Positions 53,320 to 61,614 of a DNA stretch of 64,000 nucleotides are shown here, in pieces (position 1 is the first letter of the stretch; the number at the start of each line of letters is the position of its first letter). The notes below the pieces were generated by a model. It saw nothing but the letters and a program-made list of their open reading frames with translations, was not told the DNA's origin and made no database searches. Source of the stretch: Pseudomonadota bacterium (GTDB taxonomy: Bacteria; Pseudomonadota; Gammaproteobacteria; Steroidobacterales; Steroidobacteraceae). The stretch spans positions 62,001 through 126,000 of the forward strand of contig JAFEDT010000018.1 in the NCBI GenBank assembly GCA_018241445.1, read 5' to 3'. The position numbers were made by a program, and so were the translations under genes.

Positions 53320-54206
53320 TGCGCGGCGGGCGTGCGCGGGCGGTCGCCGCCATGCTGGGCGCCGTGGCAACCTTCGCCGGCATGGACGCGTTGCTCAAAC
53401 GCCTGACCGCGCAGTATCCGGTGATGGAGGTGGCAGCGCTGCGCGGCGCGGTGTCTCTGCCGTTCATGCTGATCCCGGTGGCGCTGCGCGGCAGTTGGCG
53501 GGAACTGCGGCCGCGCCGGCCGTCGTTGCACTTGTTGCGCGGCCTGCTGATGCTGTTGACACTCGGCAGCTTCGTGTATGCGCTGAGCAAGCTGTCGCTC
53601 GCCAACACCTACGCGGTCTTCATGACCGCGCCCTTGATCATGACGGCGTTGTCGGTGCCGCTGCTGGGGGAGCGGGCCGGCCCGCGGACCTGGGCGGCCA
53701 TCGCGGCCGGTCTCGCGGGCGTCGTGGTGATGCTGCGCCCCAGCGCATCCGGCTTCGCGAACTGGGCAGTGGCGGTGGCGCTGGTTTCGGCGATCGGCTA
53801 TTCCTTCAACGCCCTGGCGGTACGCGTGCTGACCCGGACGGAGACCACCGCCTGCGTCGCCGTCTGGTGCATCGCCATCATGACCCTGTTCGCCACGGTG
53901 TTCGCCCTGCCTGCCTGGCAGACGGTCTCCCTTGCGCACTGGAAGCCGTTGCTGCTGCTGGGAATCCTGGCCGCGATCGCCCAGCACCTGTTCACCGTTG
54001 CCTACCGGGGCGCCCCCGCTTCCGTCGTCGGTCCGCTGGAGTACACGGCGCTGCTGTGGGGGGCGGCCCTGGACTGGGTATTCTGGAGCACGGCGCCCGC
54101 CGCGCGGATATTCCTGGGCGGCGGGATCGTCATCGCGGCCGGCCTGTACCTGCTGTGGCAGGAGCGCGGCCATCCGCATCCGCTACCCGCACATCGTGGC
54201 GGGTGA
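53319..54206 (+). CDS. EamA/DMT-family permease
   Basis: 295 aa with about ten membrane helices in two repeats. ALRGAVSLPFMLIP and GPLEYTALLWGAALDWVFW are typical of EamA (RhaT-like) exporters. ATG shares one base with the stop of the glucan synthase gene (TGATG), so the two are coupled. Substrate unknown. The frame continues upstream to 53076, but that stretch is inside the glucan synthase gene. Confidence 0.88.
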   Translation: MRGGRARAVAAMLGAVATFAGMDALLKRLTAQYPVMEVAALRGAVSLPFMLIPVALRGSWRELRPRRPSLHLLRGLLMLLTLGSFVYALSKLSLANTYAVFMTAPLIMTALSVPLLGERAGPRTWAAIAAGLAGVVVMLRPSASGFANWAVAVALVSAIGYSFNALAVRVLTRTETTACVAVWCIAIMTLFATVFALPAWQTVSLAHWKPLLLLGILAAIAQHLFTVAYRGAPASVVGPLEYTALLWGAALDWVFWSTAPAARIFLGGGIVIAAGLYLLWQERGHPHPLPAHRGG

Positions 54207-54252
54207 GGCGGCGGCGAGGCAGAATGGGGCACTGGACCAAGGAATCGAAACC

Positions 54253-55383
54253 ATGAGCAACGCGGACATCCTCGGACGATTTGTCTGGCACGAACTCTCG
54301 ACCAGCGACACGGCCGCGGCGGCCGCGTTCTACTCCCGGGTGGTGCCGTGGCGCACCCAGGCTTCGCACGTGCCGGGGTATTCCATCTGGATGGCGGGCC
54401 AGACCCAGGTCGGGGGCCTGATGGCCCTGCCGGCGGAGGCCGCGGGCGCACCGGCGCACTGGATGATGTACGTGGGCGCACCGGATACCGACGCGCTGTG
54501 TCTGCGCGCCCAGGGACTGGGAGCGCGCGTGCTCAAGACGCCGACGGATATTCCCAATGTCGGGCGCTTCGCCGTCCTGGCCGATCCACAGGGAGCAAGC
54601 TTCGCGGTCTTCACGCCCGGCGGCGGTAGCCCGCCGCCCGGGCCAACGCCAGGCACCGGCGCATTCTCCTGGCACGAGCTTGCCACCACCGATCTGCAGG
54701 CCGCACTGCGCTTCTACGCTGAGCTGTTTGGCTGGACCCGCGGCCCCGCGCATGACATGGGAGCGCTGGGCATCTACCAGATCTTCCAGCATGCCGGTGA
54801 ACCGGTAGGCGGCATGTACAACGTCCAGGGTGCCGGGACACCGCCGGCGTGGCTCGCCTACGTGCACGTCGAGGACTGCGCCCGCGCAGTCAATGCCGCA
54901 AAGGCAGCGGGCGGTCGCCTGCTGCACGGCCCCGTGGAGGTACCGGGCGGCAGTTGGATCGGCATGTTGCTCGATCCGCAGGGGGCCGCGTTCGCGGTGC
55001 AGGAAATGCCGGCGCCGGCGAAAGCCGCGCCGCCTCCGCCCAAGGCCGCGGTGTCTCCGCAGTCCGCGCCGCCTGCGAAGCCCGCGGCGTCGCCAAAGCC
55101 CGCGGCGTCGCCAAAGCCCGCGCCTGCCCAGGCACCGGCGAAACCTGTCGCTGTAAGCCCCGCGCGCCGCAAGGCGGCCAAGCCGGGCGGCGGCGCCGCA
55201 AAGAAAGCAAAGAAGGCGTCGAAGAAGCCTGCGAAGAGACCAGTGAAGAAGGCTGCGAAGAAATCTGCGAAGAAGTCCGCCAGGAAGCCCGCGAAGAAGG
55301 TCGCCCGCAAGCGCGCGAGCAGGAAAGCGCCGCGCCGCCCGTCAGTGCGCAGGGGGCGCCGCGCTCCGGCACGCAAGCGCTGA
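54253..55383 (+). CDS. Tandem VOC-domain protein with histone H1-like Lys/Ala tail
   Basis: 376 aa. Two glyoxalase/VOC modules (FVWHELSTSDTAAAAAFYSRV and FSWHELATTDLQAALRFYAELFGW) span residues 1-255. A Pro/Ala/Lys linker follows (about 256-315), and the last 60 residues are KKAAKKSAKK-type repeats ending RRGRRAPARKR, like the C-terminal domain of AlgP or eukaryotic H1. VOC tandems of this kind (CFP32-type) usually bind small ligands without a tail. The tail should bind DNA or other polyanions. It begins 46 bp after the EamA gene. Confidence 0.88.
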   Translation: MSNADILGRFVWHELSTSDTAAAAAFYSRVVPWRTQASHVPGYSIWMAGQTQVGGLMALPAEAAGAPAHWMMYVGAPDTDALCLRAQGLGARVLKTPTDIPNVGRFAVLADPQGASFAVFTPGGGSPPPGPTPGTGAFSWHELATTDLQAALRFYAELFGWTRGPAHDMGALGIYQIFQHAGEPVGGMYNVQGAGTPPAWLAYVHVEDCARAVNAAKAAGGRLLHGPVEVPGGSWIGMLLDPQGAAFAVQEMPAPAKAAPPPPKAAVSPQSAPPAKPAASPKPAASPKPAPAQAPAKPVAVSPARRKAAKPGGGAAKKAKKASKKPAKRPVKKAAKKSAKKSARKPAKKVARKRASRKAPRRPSVRRGRRAPARKR

Positions 55384-55437
55384 CGCGCCTTAAGGAGCAG
55401 GCGGCAGCGGCCCGACCCGGATATTCGCGGGCGCCGA

Positions 55438-55659
55438 CTATTGGTTGGCGGCTTCGGCCGCGGCGCGCTGCTGAGCCGCCTGTTCCGCCGCCGCGTCGAG
55501 CTGCTGACGGACGCGGTCTTCCGTCTGTTTTGCCTGTGCGGCCTGCTGTCCCGCGGCGTCGGCGGCAGTCGCAGCGCTCCCGGCTGTTCCCGCCAGCCCG
55601 CAGCCAGTGAGCGACCCGGAAAATGCCAGCGCTGTACAGAAGAGGATGGGGTGTTTCAT
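55438..55659 (-). CDS. Small Ala/Gln-rich lipoprotein
   Basis: 73 aa from ATG 55659. Signal peptide MKHPILFCTALAFSGS with lipobox LTGC, acylated Cys20, then a helical Ala/Gln/Glu-rich segment (QQLDAAAEQAAQQRAAAEAANQ). Resembles short coiled lipoproteins of Lpp or entericidin size, but I cannot name a family. Expressed opposite to its neighbours. Confidence 0.65.
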   Translation of the reverse strand: MKHPILFCTALAFSGSLTGCGLAGTAGSAATAADAAGQQAAQAKQTEDRVRQQLDAAAEQAAQQRAAAEAANQ

Positions 55660-55751
55660 TCCCGGCAATCTACGCCTGTCACCTCCCCTGCAACAGCCGC
55701 CCGCCTGCAGGCCGTCCAAAAACAGCCTGCGGCCCGTGGCACTATGCGCCC

Positions 55752-56450
55752 ATGCCAAGGACACCCGCTGCGACTCCCCGGCCCGACGCCCCCGTGCGCG
55801 TGCGGCGCGGCTACTTCGATTGCCGCTATGGCCAGCTGCACATGCACCACTCGATGCCCGCCGGAGGCGGCTTCGAGGAGGGCACGACACTGTTGTGTCT
55901 GCATGACGCGGAGGGTTCCGGTCGCGTATTTGCCGGACTGATGTCGCGGCTTGGCACCGACCGCTCCACCTACGCCCCCGACCTGCCAGGCTGTGGAGAG
56001 TCCGATCCTCCTGCGGCGCCGGTCGCCGCCGCCGAATACGCGGCGGCACTCGGGGATTTCCTGGACACCATGCGGTTGCGGCGCCTGGACTTGCTCGCGT
56101 ACAACGCGGGCGCGGCACTGGCGGCGGAACTGGCGTTGTCGCGTGCGACCCAGGTACGTCGGGTGGTCTGGGTCAGCGACGGCAGCACCCGTACGCCTGC
56201 CAGGCAGGCCGCACAGGCCTGCTGGAGCGGGGAGGTTGCACTGCAGTATCCGCTGCGGGAGCGCCTCGTGCGCCTCTCGCAACCGCTACTGATGCTGCGC
56301 GTGCGGGACGAGGCCGGCGCGGCACGGGGTGGCCGCGAGTCGCCCCCGGCCGCCCGCGTGGTGGATTTTCCGCAGGGCAGCAGCGGCCCGATTCTCGCGG
56401 GCGAGCTGCCCCAGGCCCTGCAACTCGTCCGGGAGTTCCTGCGCGGCTGA
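55752..56450 (+). CDS. Alpha/beta-hydrolase-fold protein lacking the catalytic serine
   Basis: 232 aa. Fold features are recognisable: LLCLHDAEGSGRVFAGLM, YAPDLPGCGESD and LDLLAYNAGAALAAELAL. The nucleophile elbow G-x-S-x-G has become AYNAG with Asn118 in place of Ser, and no C-terminal catalytic His is visible. It is probably non-catalytic, or has a different chemistry. ATG 55752; the upstream frame overlaps the lipoprotein gene on the other strand. Confidence 0.75.
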   Translation: MPRTPAATPRPDAPVRVRRGYFDCRYGQLHMHHSMPAGGGFEEGTTLLCLHDAEGSGRVFAGLMSRLGTDRSTYAPDLPGCGESDPPAAPVAAAEYAAALGDFLDTMRLRRLDLLAYNAGAALAAELALSRATQVRRVVWVSDGSTRTPARQAAQACWSGEVALQYPLRERLVRLSQPLLMLRVRDEAGAARGGRESPPAARVVDFPQGSSGPILAGELPQALQLVREFLRG

Positions 56451-56573
56451 CGGCCCCGCGGGACCTGCCAGGCCAGCGCACCCCGGCGCCGTGACCGGCC
56501 TTTCCGCGATTTCTCTCACAAAACGTCGCCGCCCCATGCGGCCACCTGCGGTCGGTGGCGTTAGACTTGTAAG

Positions 56574-58286
56574 ATGAATCCGCACGCGGCCTCGCCCGGA
56601 TCCGTCGATCTGGACACAACCGACCAGCTGCCGGCCCTCGATGCGGCCGCCATCCGCGAGCTGGAGCAGCGCGGCGACTTCACGGGGACGGATACGTGGA
56701 TGTTGCCGGTGGTGAAAGCGCCGGCTGTGCCCGCGACCCCGGTCGCGCCGGTCGCGGTGCCGGTCCTGCCAGCAGCCCCGGCGGGCCTGAGCCCCATCGA
56801 AAGCAGCCTGACGGCGATTGCCGGCAGCCTGCGCGAAACCCGCGCGCAGCTGGCCAGCCGGACGGAGCTTCTGGGCGACCTCGAAAAGTCGCACGAGGCC
56901 CTCAAGGCTGCTCACAGCGCAGCGCAAGCGCAGGCCGCCGCGGTGCGACAGGAACTGGAGCAGGCGCGGGCATCGCTCGAAGCCGCGAATGCCCGCGGCA
57001 CGCAATTGCAGACGGCCCTCGATGAACAGTTGAGTCTCGGGCGCCAGCATGGCGATGAGCTGCAGCAGCAGCGCACCCTGGTTGAGCGGGGGCAGCAGAG
57101 CGCCGCGGGCTTGAGTCAGGACCTGCAACAGGAGCGCTCGCGTGGCTTGCGCCTGCTGGAGGCCCTGCAGAATGCGGAAGCGCACCGGCACCTGGCGGCA
57201 CACGCCCTGGTGGACGTGCGCCACGAGGCAGATGGCCGGCAGTCGGAAGTCGCCAGGCTGTCAGGTGAAGCGGCGCAGCGGGAGGAGCAACTGCGTGCCC
57301 GCGAGGCCGAGCTCGCCGCCGTCCGCCAGCAGCTGCAGTCCCTGCAGTCGATATCCGACGGCCACCATCTGCGTGTTGGAGAGCTGGAGGCCGAGCGTGA
57401 AAGACTGCGCGGCGAGCTTGCCGCGCTGCGCGCCGAGTTCGACGCGGCGAGAGCTGCGGCCAGTGCCACGGTCGCGCAGCAGCAGGATCACGACAAGCAG
57501 CTGGCGCGGGAGCGCGAGCACGCCGCGACGCTGCAGAATGACCTCGCCAGCCTGCGGCAGCGCAGCCGCGAGGCCGAAGAAGAGCTGGGTGCGGCGCGCG
57601 CGGAGATGGAGCGTTGGGCCGGGGTGTTGCGCGACGTGCAGGGCGAGCGGGCCAGCCGCGACAGCGAACGTGCGGCGGCGGCGCAGCGCGCGCAGGAGCT
57701 GGAACAGCAGGCCGCTCAGCAGCAGCAGACCCTGGAAACGCTGCGGGGCGAGTCGGCCGCCGCGGTGGCGCGCGCCCGGGAGCTCGAAGGGGACCTGCGG
57801 GCGGCGGAGGACGCCGTGCACCGGCTGGAGTCCGACGTGCGCGGTCACGATGAGCAGGTGCAGGCGCTGCAGCGCGAGAGCGAGCACTGGCGCGCCCAGG
57901 CCAGTGGCCGCCATGCGGTGACGGAACTGCGCCGGGCCGCCGGCGCCTGCACCGGCGAGCCCGGTACCGTCTCCGCGCTGCCCGAGGGGGCGGCACGGCT
58001 GCTGATAGGCACCCAGGGCGGCAGCGAGGTCGCACGGCTGCTGGGGCGGCGGACCACCATCGGGCGCACGCCCGACAACGACCTGCAGATCGAGGCCAGC
58101 TATATCAGCCGGCATCACGCCGTGATCCTCGCAGGGCCGGCATACACCTATATAGAGGATCTCAACAGCACCAACGGTGTGATGGTCAACGGCCAGCGCA
58201 TCACGCGCGCCGCGCTCAGCGACGGCGATCGCGTCACCATCGGCCGCACCAGCTTCCGTTTCGCGATCCGCCAGTCCGGCGGCTGA
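56574..58286 (+). CDS. Long coiled-coil protein with C-terminal FHA domain
   Basis: 570 aa. Residues 1-80 are Pro/Ala-rich. About 80-460 are a nearly unbroken coiled coil (Glu, Ala, Gln, Arg, Leu heptads). The FHA domain at about 485-565 has TTIGRTPDNDLQIEASYISRHHAVI and LNSTNGVMVNGQRI, including the Gly-Arg, Ser..His and Asn needed to bind phosphothreonine. No signal peptide. Likely a scaffold responding to Ser/Thr kinases, but no kinase gene is near. Confidence 0.88.
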   Translation: MNPHAASPGSVDLDTTDQLPALDAAAIRELEQRGDFTGTDTWMLPVVKAPAVPATPVAPVAVPVLPAAPAGLSPIESSLTAIAGSLRETRAQLASRTELLGDLEKSHEALKAAHSAAQAQAAAVRQELEQARASLEAANARGTQLQTALDEQLSLGRQHGDELQQQRTLVERGQQSAAGLSQDLQQERSRGLRLLEALQNAEAHRHLAAHALVDVRHEADGRQSEVARLSGEAAQREEQLRAREAELAAVRQQLQSLQSISDGHHLRVGELEAERERLRGELAALRAEFDAARAAASATVAQQQDHDKQLAREREHAATLQNDLASLRQRSREAEEELGAARAEMERWAGVLRDVQGERASRDSERAAAAQRAQELEQQAAQQQQTLETLRGESAAAVARARELEGDLRAAEDAVHRLESDVRGHDEQVQALQRESEHWRAQASGRHAVTELRRAAGACTGEPGTVSALPEGAARLLIGTQGGSEVARLLGRRTTIGRTPDNDLQIEASYISRHHAVILAGPAYTYIEDLNSTNGVMVNGQRITRAALSDGDRVTIGRTSFRFAIRQSGG

Positions 58287-58342
58287 GGTCTGGCGCCGGC
58301 ATGATCCTGCGGCCGGGCGCGAGATGCTTCGGCGGCGGGCAA

Positions 58343-58360
58343 TGTGTAAAGGATTACACA
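58343..58360. repeat. Palindromic core related to the dispersed repeat, copy C
   Basis: TGTGTAAAGGATTACACA, arms TGTGTAA/TTACACA exact around AGGA. It matches the cores near 13.68 and 26.55 kb, and a GGCATGTTCA downstream resembles GGCATGATCA in copy A with a 3-base shift. Located in the 224-bp gap between the FHA gene and ilvA, 150 bp before the ilvA start. Confidence 0.6.
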
Positions 58361-58510
58361 CCCGGGCTACAGGGCATGTTCAGCCAGTCCCGTTTCGACG
58401 AGCCGAAATTCCGGCGACACCCGGCCCGCGTGCCTTCACCCGGACTCACGTGAGAAAAACCGGCTAAGCTTGCGCTTGCCTGCACCGGCTCGATTGTTGC
58501 GAAGATCCAC

Positions 58511-60025
58511 GTGGCCAGTCCGTATATCGAACGCATTCTCAAGGCGCGCGTCTACGACGTCGCGCAGCAGACCCCCCTGGAAGAGGCGCCCCGCCTGTCG
58601 CGCCGCCTGGACAACCACGTTCTGTTCAAGCGCGAGGACCTGCAGCCGGTGTTCTCCTTCAAGCTGCGCGGCGCCTACAACCGCATCGCGCAGCTTTCCC
58701 AGGCGCACGCGCAGCGCGGTGTGGTGTGCGCTTCGGCCGGCAACCATGCCCAGGGCGTGGCGCTGGCCGCGCGCCAGCGTGGCATCGGCGCGGTGGTGGT
58801 GATGCCGCAGACCACGCCGCAGATCAAGGTGCAGGCGGTGGCGGACCTGGGCGCGGAGGCGGTGCTGCACGGCGATGACTATGACAGCGCCTTCGAACAG
58901 GCGCTGGTGCTGGCGCGGGAGCGCGGCCTGACCTTCGTTCATCCCTTCGATGATCCGGACGTGATCGCCGGCCAGGGCACCGTGGCGGTGGAGATCCTGC
59001 GCCAGACGGGCGGGCAACTTGATGCCGTATTCGTGCCGGTCGGCGGCGGCGGCCTGATTGCCGGCATGGCCGTGTACCTGAAATACCTGTACCCGGGCGT
59101 CAAGGTCATCGGCGTGGAACCCGAGGACGCGGCGGGCATGTACGAGTCGCTCAAGGCGGGGCGGCGCATCACGCTCCCGCGGGTCGGCATCTTCGCTGAC
59201 GGTGTTGCCGTGCGGCGCGTAGGCGAGGAGACCTTCGCGCTGTGCCGCCAGCACGTGGACGAGATCGTGCTGGTGAGCACCGACGAGATCTGTGCCGCGA
59301 TCCAGGACGTGTTCGAGGACAACCGCTCCATCGTCGAGCCGGCCGGCGCGCTGGCGGTCGCGGGGCTGAAGAGGTACGCGGCGCGCCTCGGGCTGCGCGG
59401 CAAGCGGCTGGTTGCCGTCAACAGCGGCGCCAACATGAACTTCGACCGGCTGCGTCACGTGGCCGAGCGCGCCGATCTGGGCGGGCAGCGCGAGGCGCTG
59501 CTGGCCGTCGTGATCCCGGAACATCCGGGCAGCTTCCTGCACTTCTGCGAGGTGCTGGGCCGGCGCAGCGTGACGGAATTCAACTACCGCTACGCCGGTG
59601 CGGCGAGTGCGCAGATCTTCTGCGGACTGGCGCTCTCAGGTGGCAGCAGCGAGAAGAATGCGGTGGTGCAGGAGTTGCGCGCGGCCGGCTTCGCGGTGAC
59701 CGACATGAGCGACGACGAAATGGCCAAGCTGCACGTGCGCTACATGGTCGGCGGCCACGCGGGCGGCATCGAGCACGAGTTGTTGTACCGCTTCGAATTT
59801 CCCGAGCGTCCCGGCGCGCTGCTGCGCTTCCTGCAGGCGATCGGCACGCGCTGGAACATCAGCCTGTTCCACTACCGCAATCACGGCTCCGACTACGGGC
59901 GGGTGCTGGCCGGCATCCAGGTACCGCCGGCGCAGCGCGAGGACTTCCTGCTGCACCTGCGCGAACTGCACTACGCGTACGTGGAGGAGAGCGCCAACCC
60001 GGCCTACCGGATGTTCCTTGGTTGA
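58511..60025 (+). CDS. ilvA: Threonine ammonia-lyase (threonine deaminase), biosynthetic
   Basis: 504 aa. PLP enzyme turning threonine into 2-oxobutyrate, the entry to isoleucine. Schiff-base Lys51 in FSFKLRGAYN, SAGNHAQGVA, GGGGLIAG phosphate loop. The C-terminal third holds two ACT-like domains (HPGSFLHFCEVLG and ERPGALLRFLQAIG) for isoleucine feedback, as in E. coli IlvA. GTG start at 58511. Separate from ilvB/ilvH by 8 kb. Confidence 0.95.
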   Translation: MASPYIERILKARVYDVAQQTPLEEAPRLSRRLDNHVLFKREDLQPVFSFKLRGAYNRIAQLSQAHAQRGVVCASAGNHAQGVALAARQRGIGAVVVMPQTTPQIKVQAVADLGAEAVLHGDDYDSAFEQALVLARERGLTFVHPFDDPDVIAGQGTVAVEILRQTGGQLDAVFVPVGGGGLIAGMAVYLKYLYPGVKVIGVEPEDAAGMYESLKAGRRITLPRVGIFADGVAVRRVGEETFALCRQHVDEIVLVSTDEICAAIQDVFEDNRSIVEPAGALAVAGLKRYAARLGLRGKRLVAVNSGANMNFDRLRHVAERADLGGQREALLAVVIPEHPGSFLHFCEVLGRRSVTEFNYRYAGAASAQIFCGLALSGGSSEKNAVVQELRAAGFAVTDMSDDEMAKLHVRYMVGGHAGGIEHELLYRFEFPERPGALLRFLQAIGTRWNISLFHYRNHGSDYGRVLAGIQVPPAQREDFLLHLRELHYAYVEESANPAYRMFLG

Positions 60026-60112
60026 TCGGGCGAATCGCCTGCGGCGACTTCACCGGACCGCGGCTTCGATTCCGACGGCAAAGGGCGCGGCCTTTGCCGG
60101 CTGTGCTGCGGG

Positions 60113-61198
60113 TCAGCGCGATGGCGGATCGGGCGGCGGCTGATCGAGCTGGTGGCTCTCGCTCAGCCATTCGCGCCACACCGCCAGCAGCACCGCCAGG
60201 ATGACCGGGCCGGCGAACAAACCCACCAGGCCGAAGGCCGCCAGTCCCCCCAGCACGCCGAACAACACCAGCAGGAAGGGAATCTGCGCCTCGCGGCTGA
60301 TCAGGAAAGGCCGCACGAAGTGGTCGATCCAGCCGATGACCAGCGCGCCCCAGATCCCCAGCGCCACGCCGGCGACGGTATGGCCGTCGAGAATGAGCCA
60401 CAGGCTCACGCCACCCCACAGTGTCGGTGCGGCAAAGGGAACGATGCCCAGCACGATGGTCAGGCAGGCGAGGAACACCGGCGCGCGGCTGCCGGCCAGC
60501 CAGTAACCCAGGCCGGCGAGGATGCCCTGCAGTGCCGCGGCCAGCACCATGCCCGACACCACGGCCTTGACGGTCCGGCCGATGGCGTCGAAGTAGTTGT
60601 GCACGCGCGCGCCCAGCACCAGCTCCAGTGCCCTGGCCACCTGGGCTGCCAGGCGGGCGCCGCCGCGGTAGACGAAAAACAGGGTGAGGACTGTGAACGC
60701 CAGCTTGACCAGGTTGCGGCTGATGCTGCTCGCCACGTGGGCGACGTTGTTGAATGAGTGGTCGGCGAGACGGCGCAGCTCCTCGCCGAGTGCGTGCGGG
60801 TCGCCCGCAAACCGTGCAGCCAGGTCGCGCAGCTGCTCGCCGATCCACGGCAGCTTCAGGATCGCCGGCGGCAGTTGGGCGCCCGCCGCCAGCATCGACT
60901 GCAGGTCCTCGTAGGCCCGCAGCAGTTCGATGCGCAGCATCACCGCCAGCCACACCAGCGGCGCAATGACCGCAATGCTGACCACGGCGGTCATCAGCAG
61001 CGACGCCAGGGTCACGCGTCCGCCGCAGCGCTGCAGCAGCCGCTGGTAGCTCGACCAGGTGACGTAGCCGAGGATCGCCGCCCACACCAGCGGGATGATG
61101 AACGGCTGGATGACCCGCGCCCCCAGCAGACCGAGTCCTGCGAGCAGGGTGGCGGTCAGCAGGCGGCGCAGCCAGGGTGCGGAAACGAAGTCTTCCAT
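60113..61198 (-). CDS. AI-2E family transporter
   Basis: 361 aa with about eight membrane helices: VIQPFIIPLVWAAILGY near the N-terminus, GLGYWLAGSRAPVFLACLTIVLGIVPFAAPTLWG and GLVGLFAGPVILAVLLAVWREW towards the end, all characteristic of the family. Members export diverse small molecules or exchange sodium and protons; this one cannot be assigned. Divergent from the B12 riboswitch region. Confidence 0.9.
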   Translation of the reverse strand: MEDFVSAPWLRRLLTATLLAGLGLLGARVIQPFIIPLVWAAILGYVTWSSYQRLLQRCGGRVTLASLLMTAVVSIAVIAPLVWLAVMLRIELLRAYEDLQSMLAAGAQLPPAILKLPWIGEQLRDLAARFAGDPHALGEELRRLADHSFNNVAHVASSISRNLVKLAFTVLTLFFVYRGGARLAAQVARALELVLGARVHNYFDAIGRTVKAVVSGMVLAAALQGILAGLGYWLAGSRAPVFLACLTIVLGIVPFAAPTLWGGVSLWLILDGHTVAGVALGIWGALVIGWIDHFVRPFLISREAQIPFLLVLFGVLGGLAAFGLVGLFAGPVILAVLLAVWREWLSESHQLDQPPPDPPSR

Positions 61199-61265
61199 GC
61201 GTGCCCGATCATGCCACGACTGACTTGACGCCGCCCCCGCAACGCAGGCAGGCTGCGGCGCGCAA

Positions 61266-61500
61266 GGTGTCTGTTCCTTCGAGGCGGCGGCGCACTGGCT
61301 AGGGCCGCGGCCACGAGGGAACGGAAAAACGGGAAGTCCGGTGAGGATTCGTCCAAACCCGGCGCTGCCCCCGCAACGGTAATCGAGATCGGGCGGATCA
61401 CATCAGCCACTGTGCGTTTCAAGGCGCGCGGGAAGGCGATCCGCTTGCGCAGCTGGCCCCACCAGGGGGTGCTGCAACTCGAGAGTCCGGAGACCGGCCT
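61266..61500 (+). ncRNA. Cobalamin riboswitch
   Basis: Conserved pieces in order: GGTGTCTGTTCC at the start, GGGAAGTCCGGTGAGGATTC and GCTGCCCCCGCAACGGTAA in the core, GCCACTG at 61406-61412 (the J6/3-L5 region), and the B12 box AGTCCGGAGACCGGCC at 61484-61499. Located between the AI-2E gene and the BtuB-type receptor, 115 nt before its ATG. Cobalamin binding should shut off receptor expression. Confidence 0.92.
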
Positions 61501-61614
61501 TGCACATAACCGAAGGGCCGCGGCGGGCGGTGCGGGTTGTGCGGCCGCCGCACAGTTCCTGCTCCCAACCACGGTACCTCGGGCACGGGTGTGTGCTTTT
61601 CGAGGAGCTGTCAC

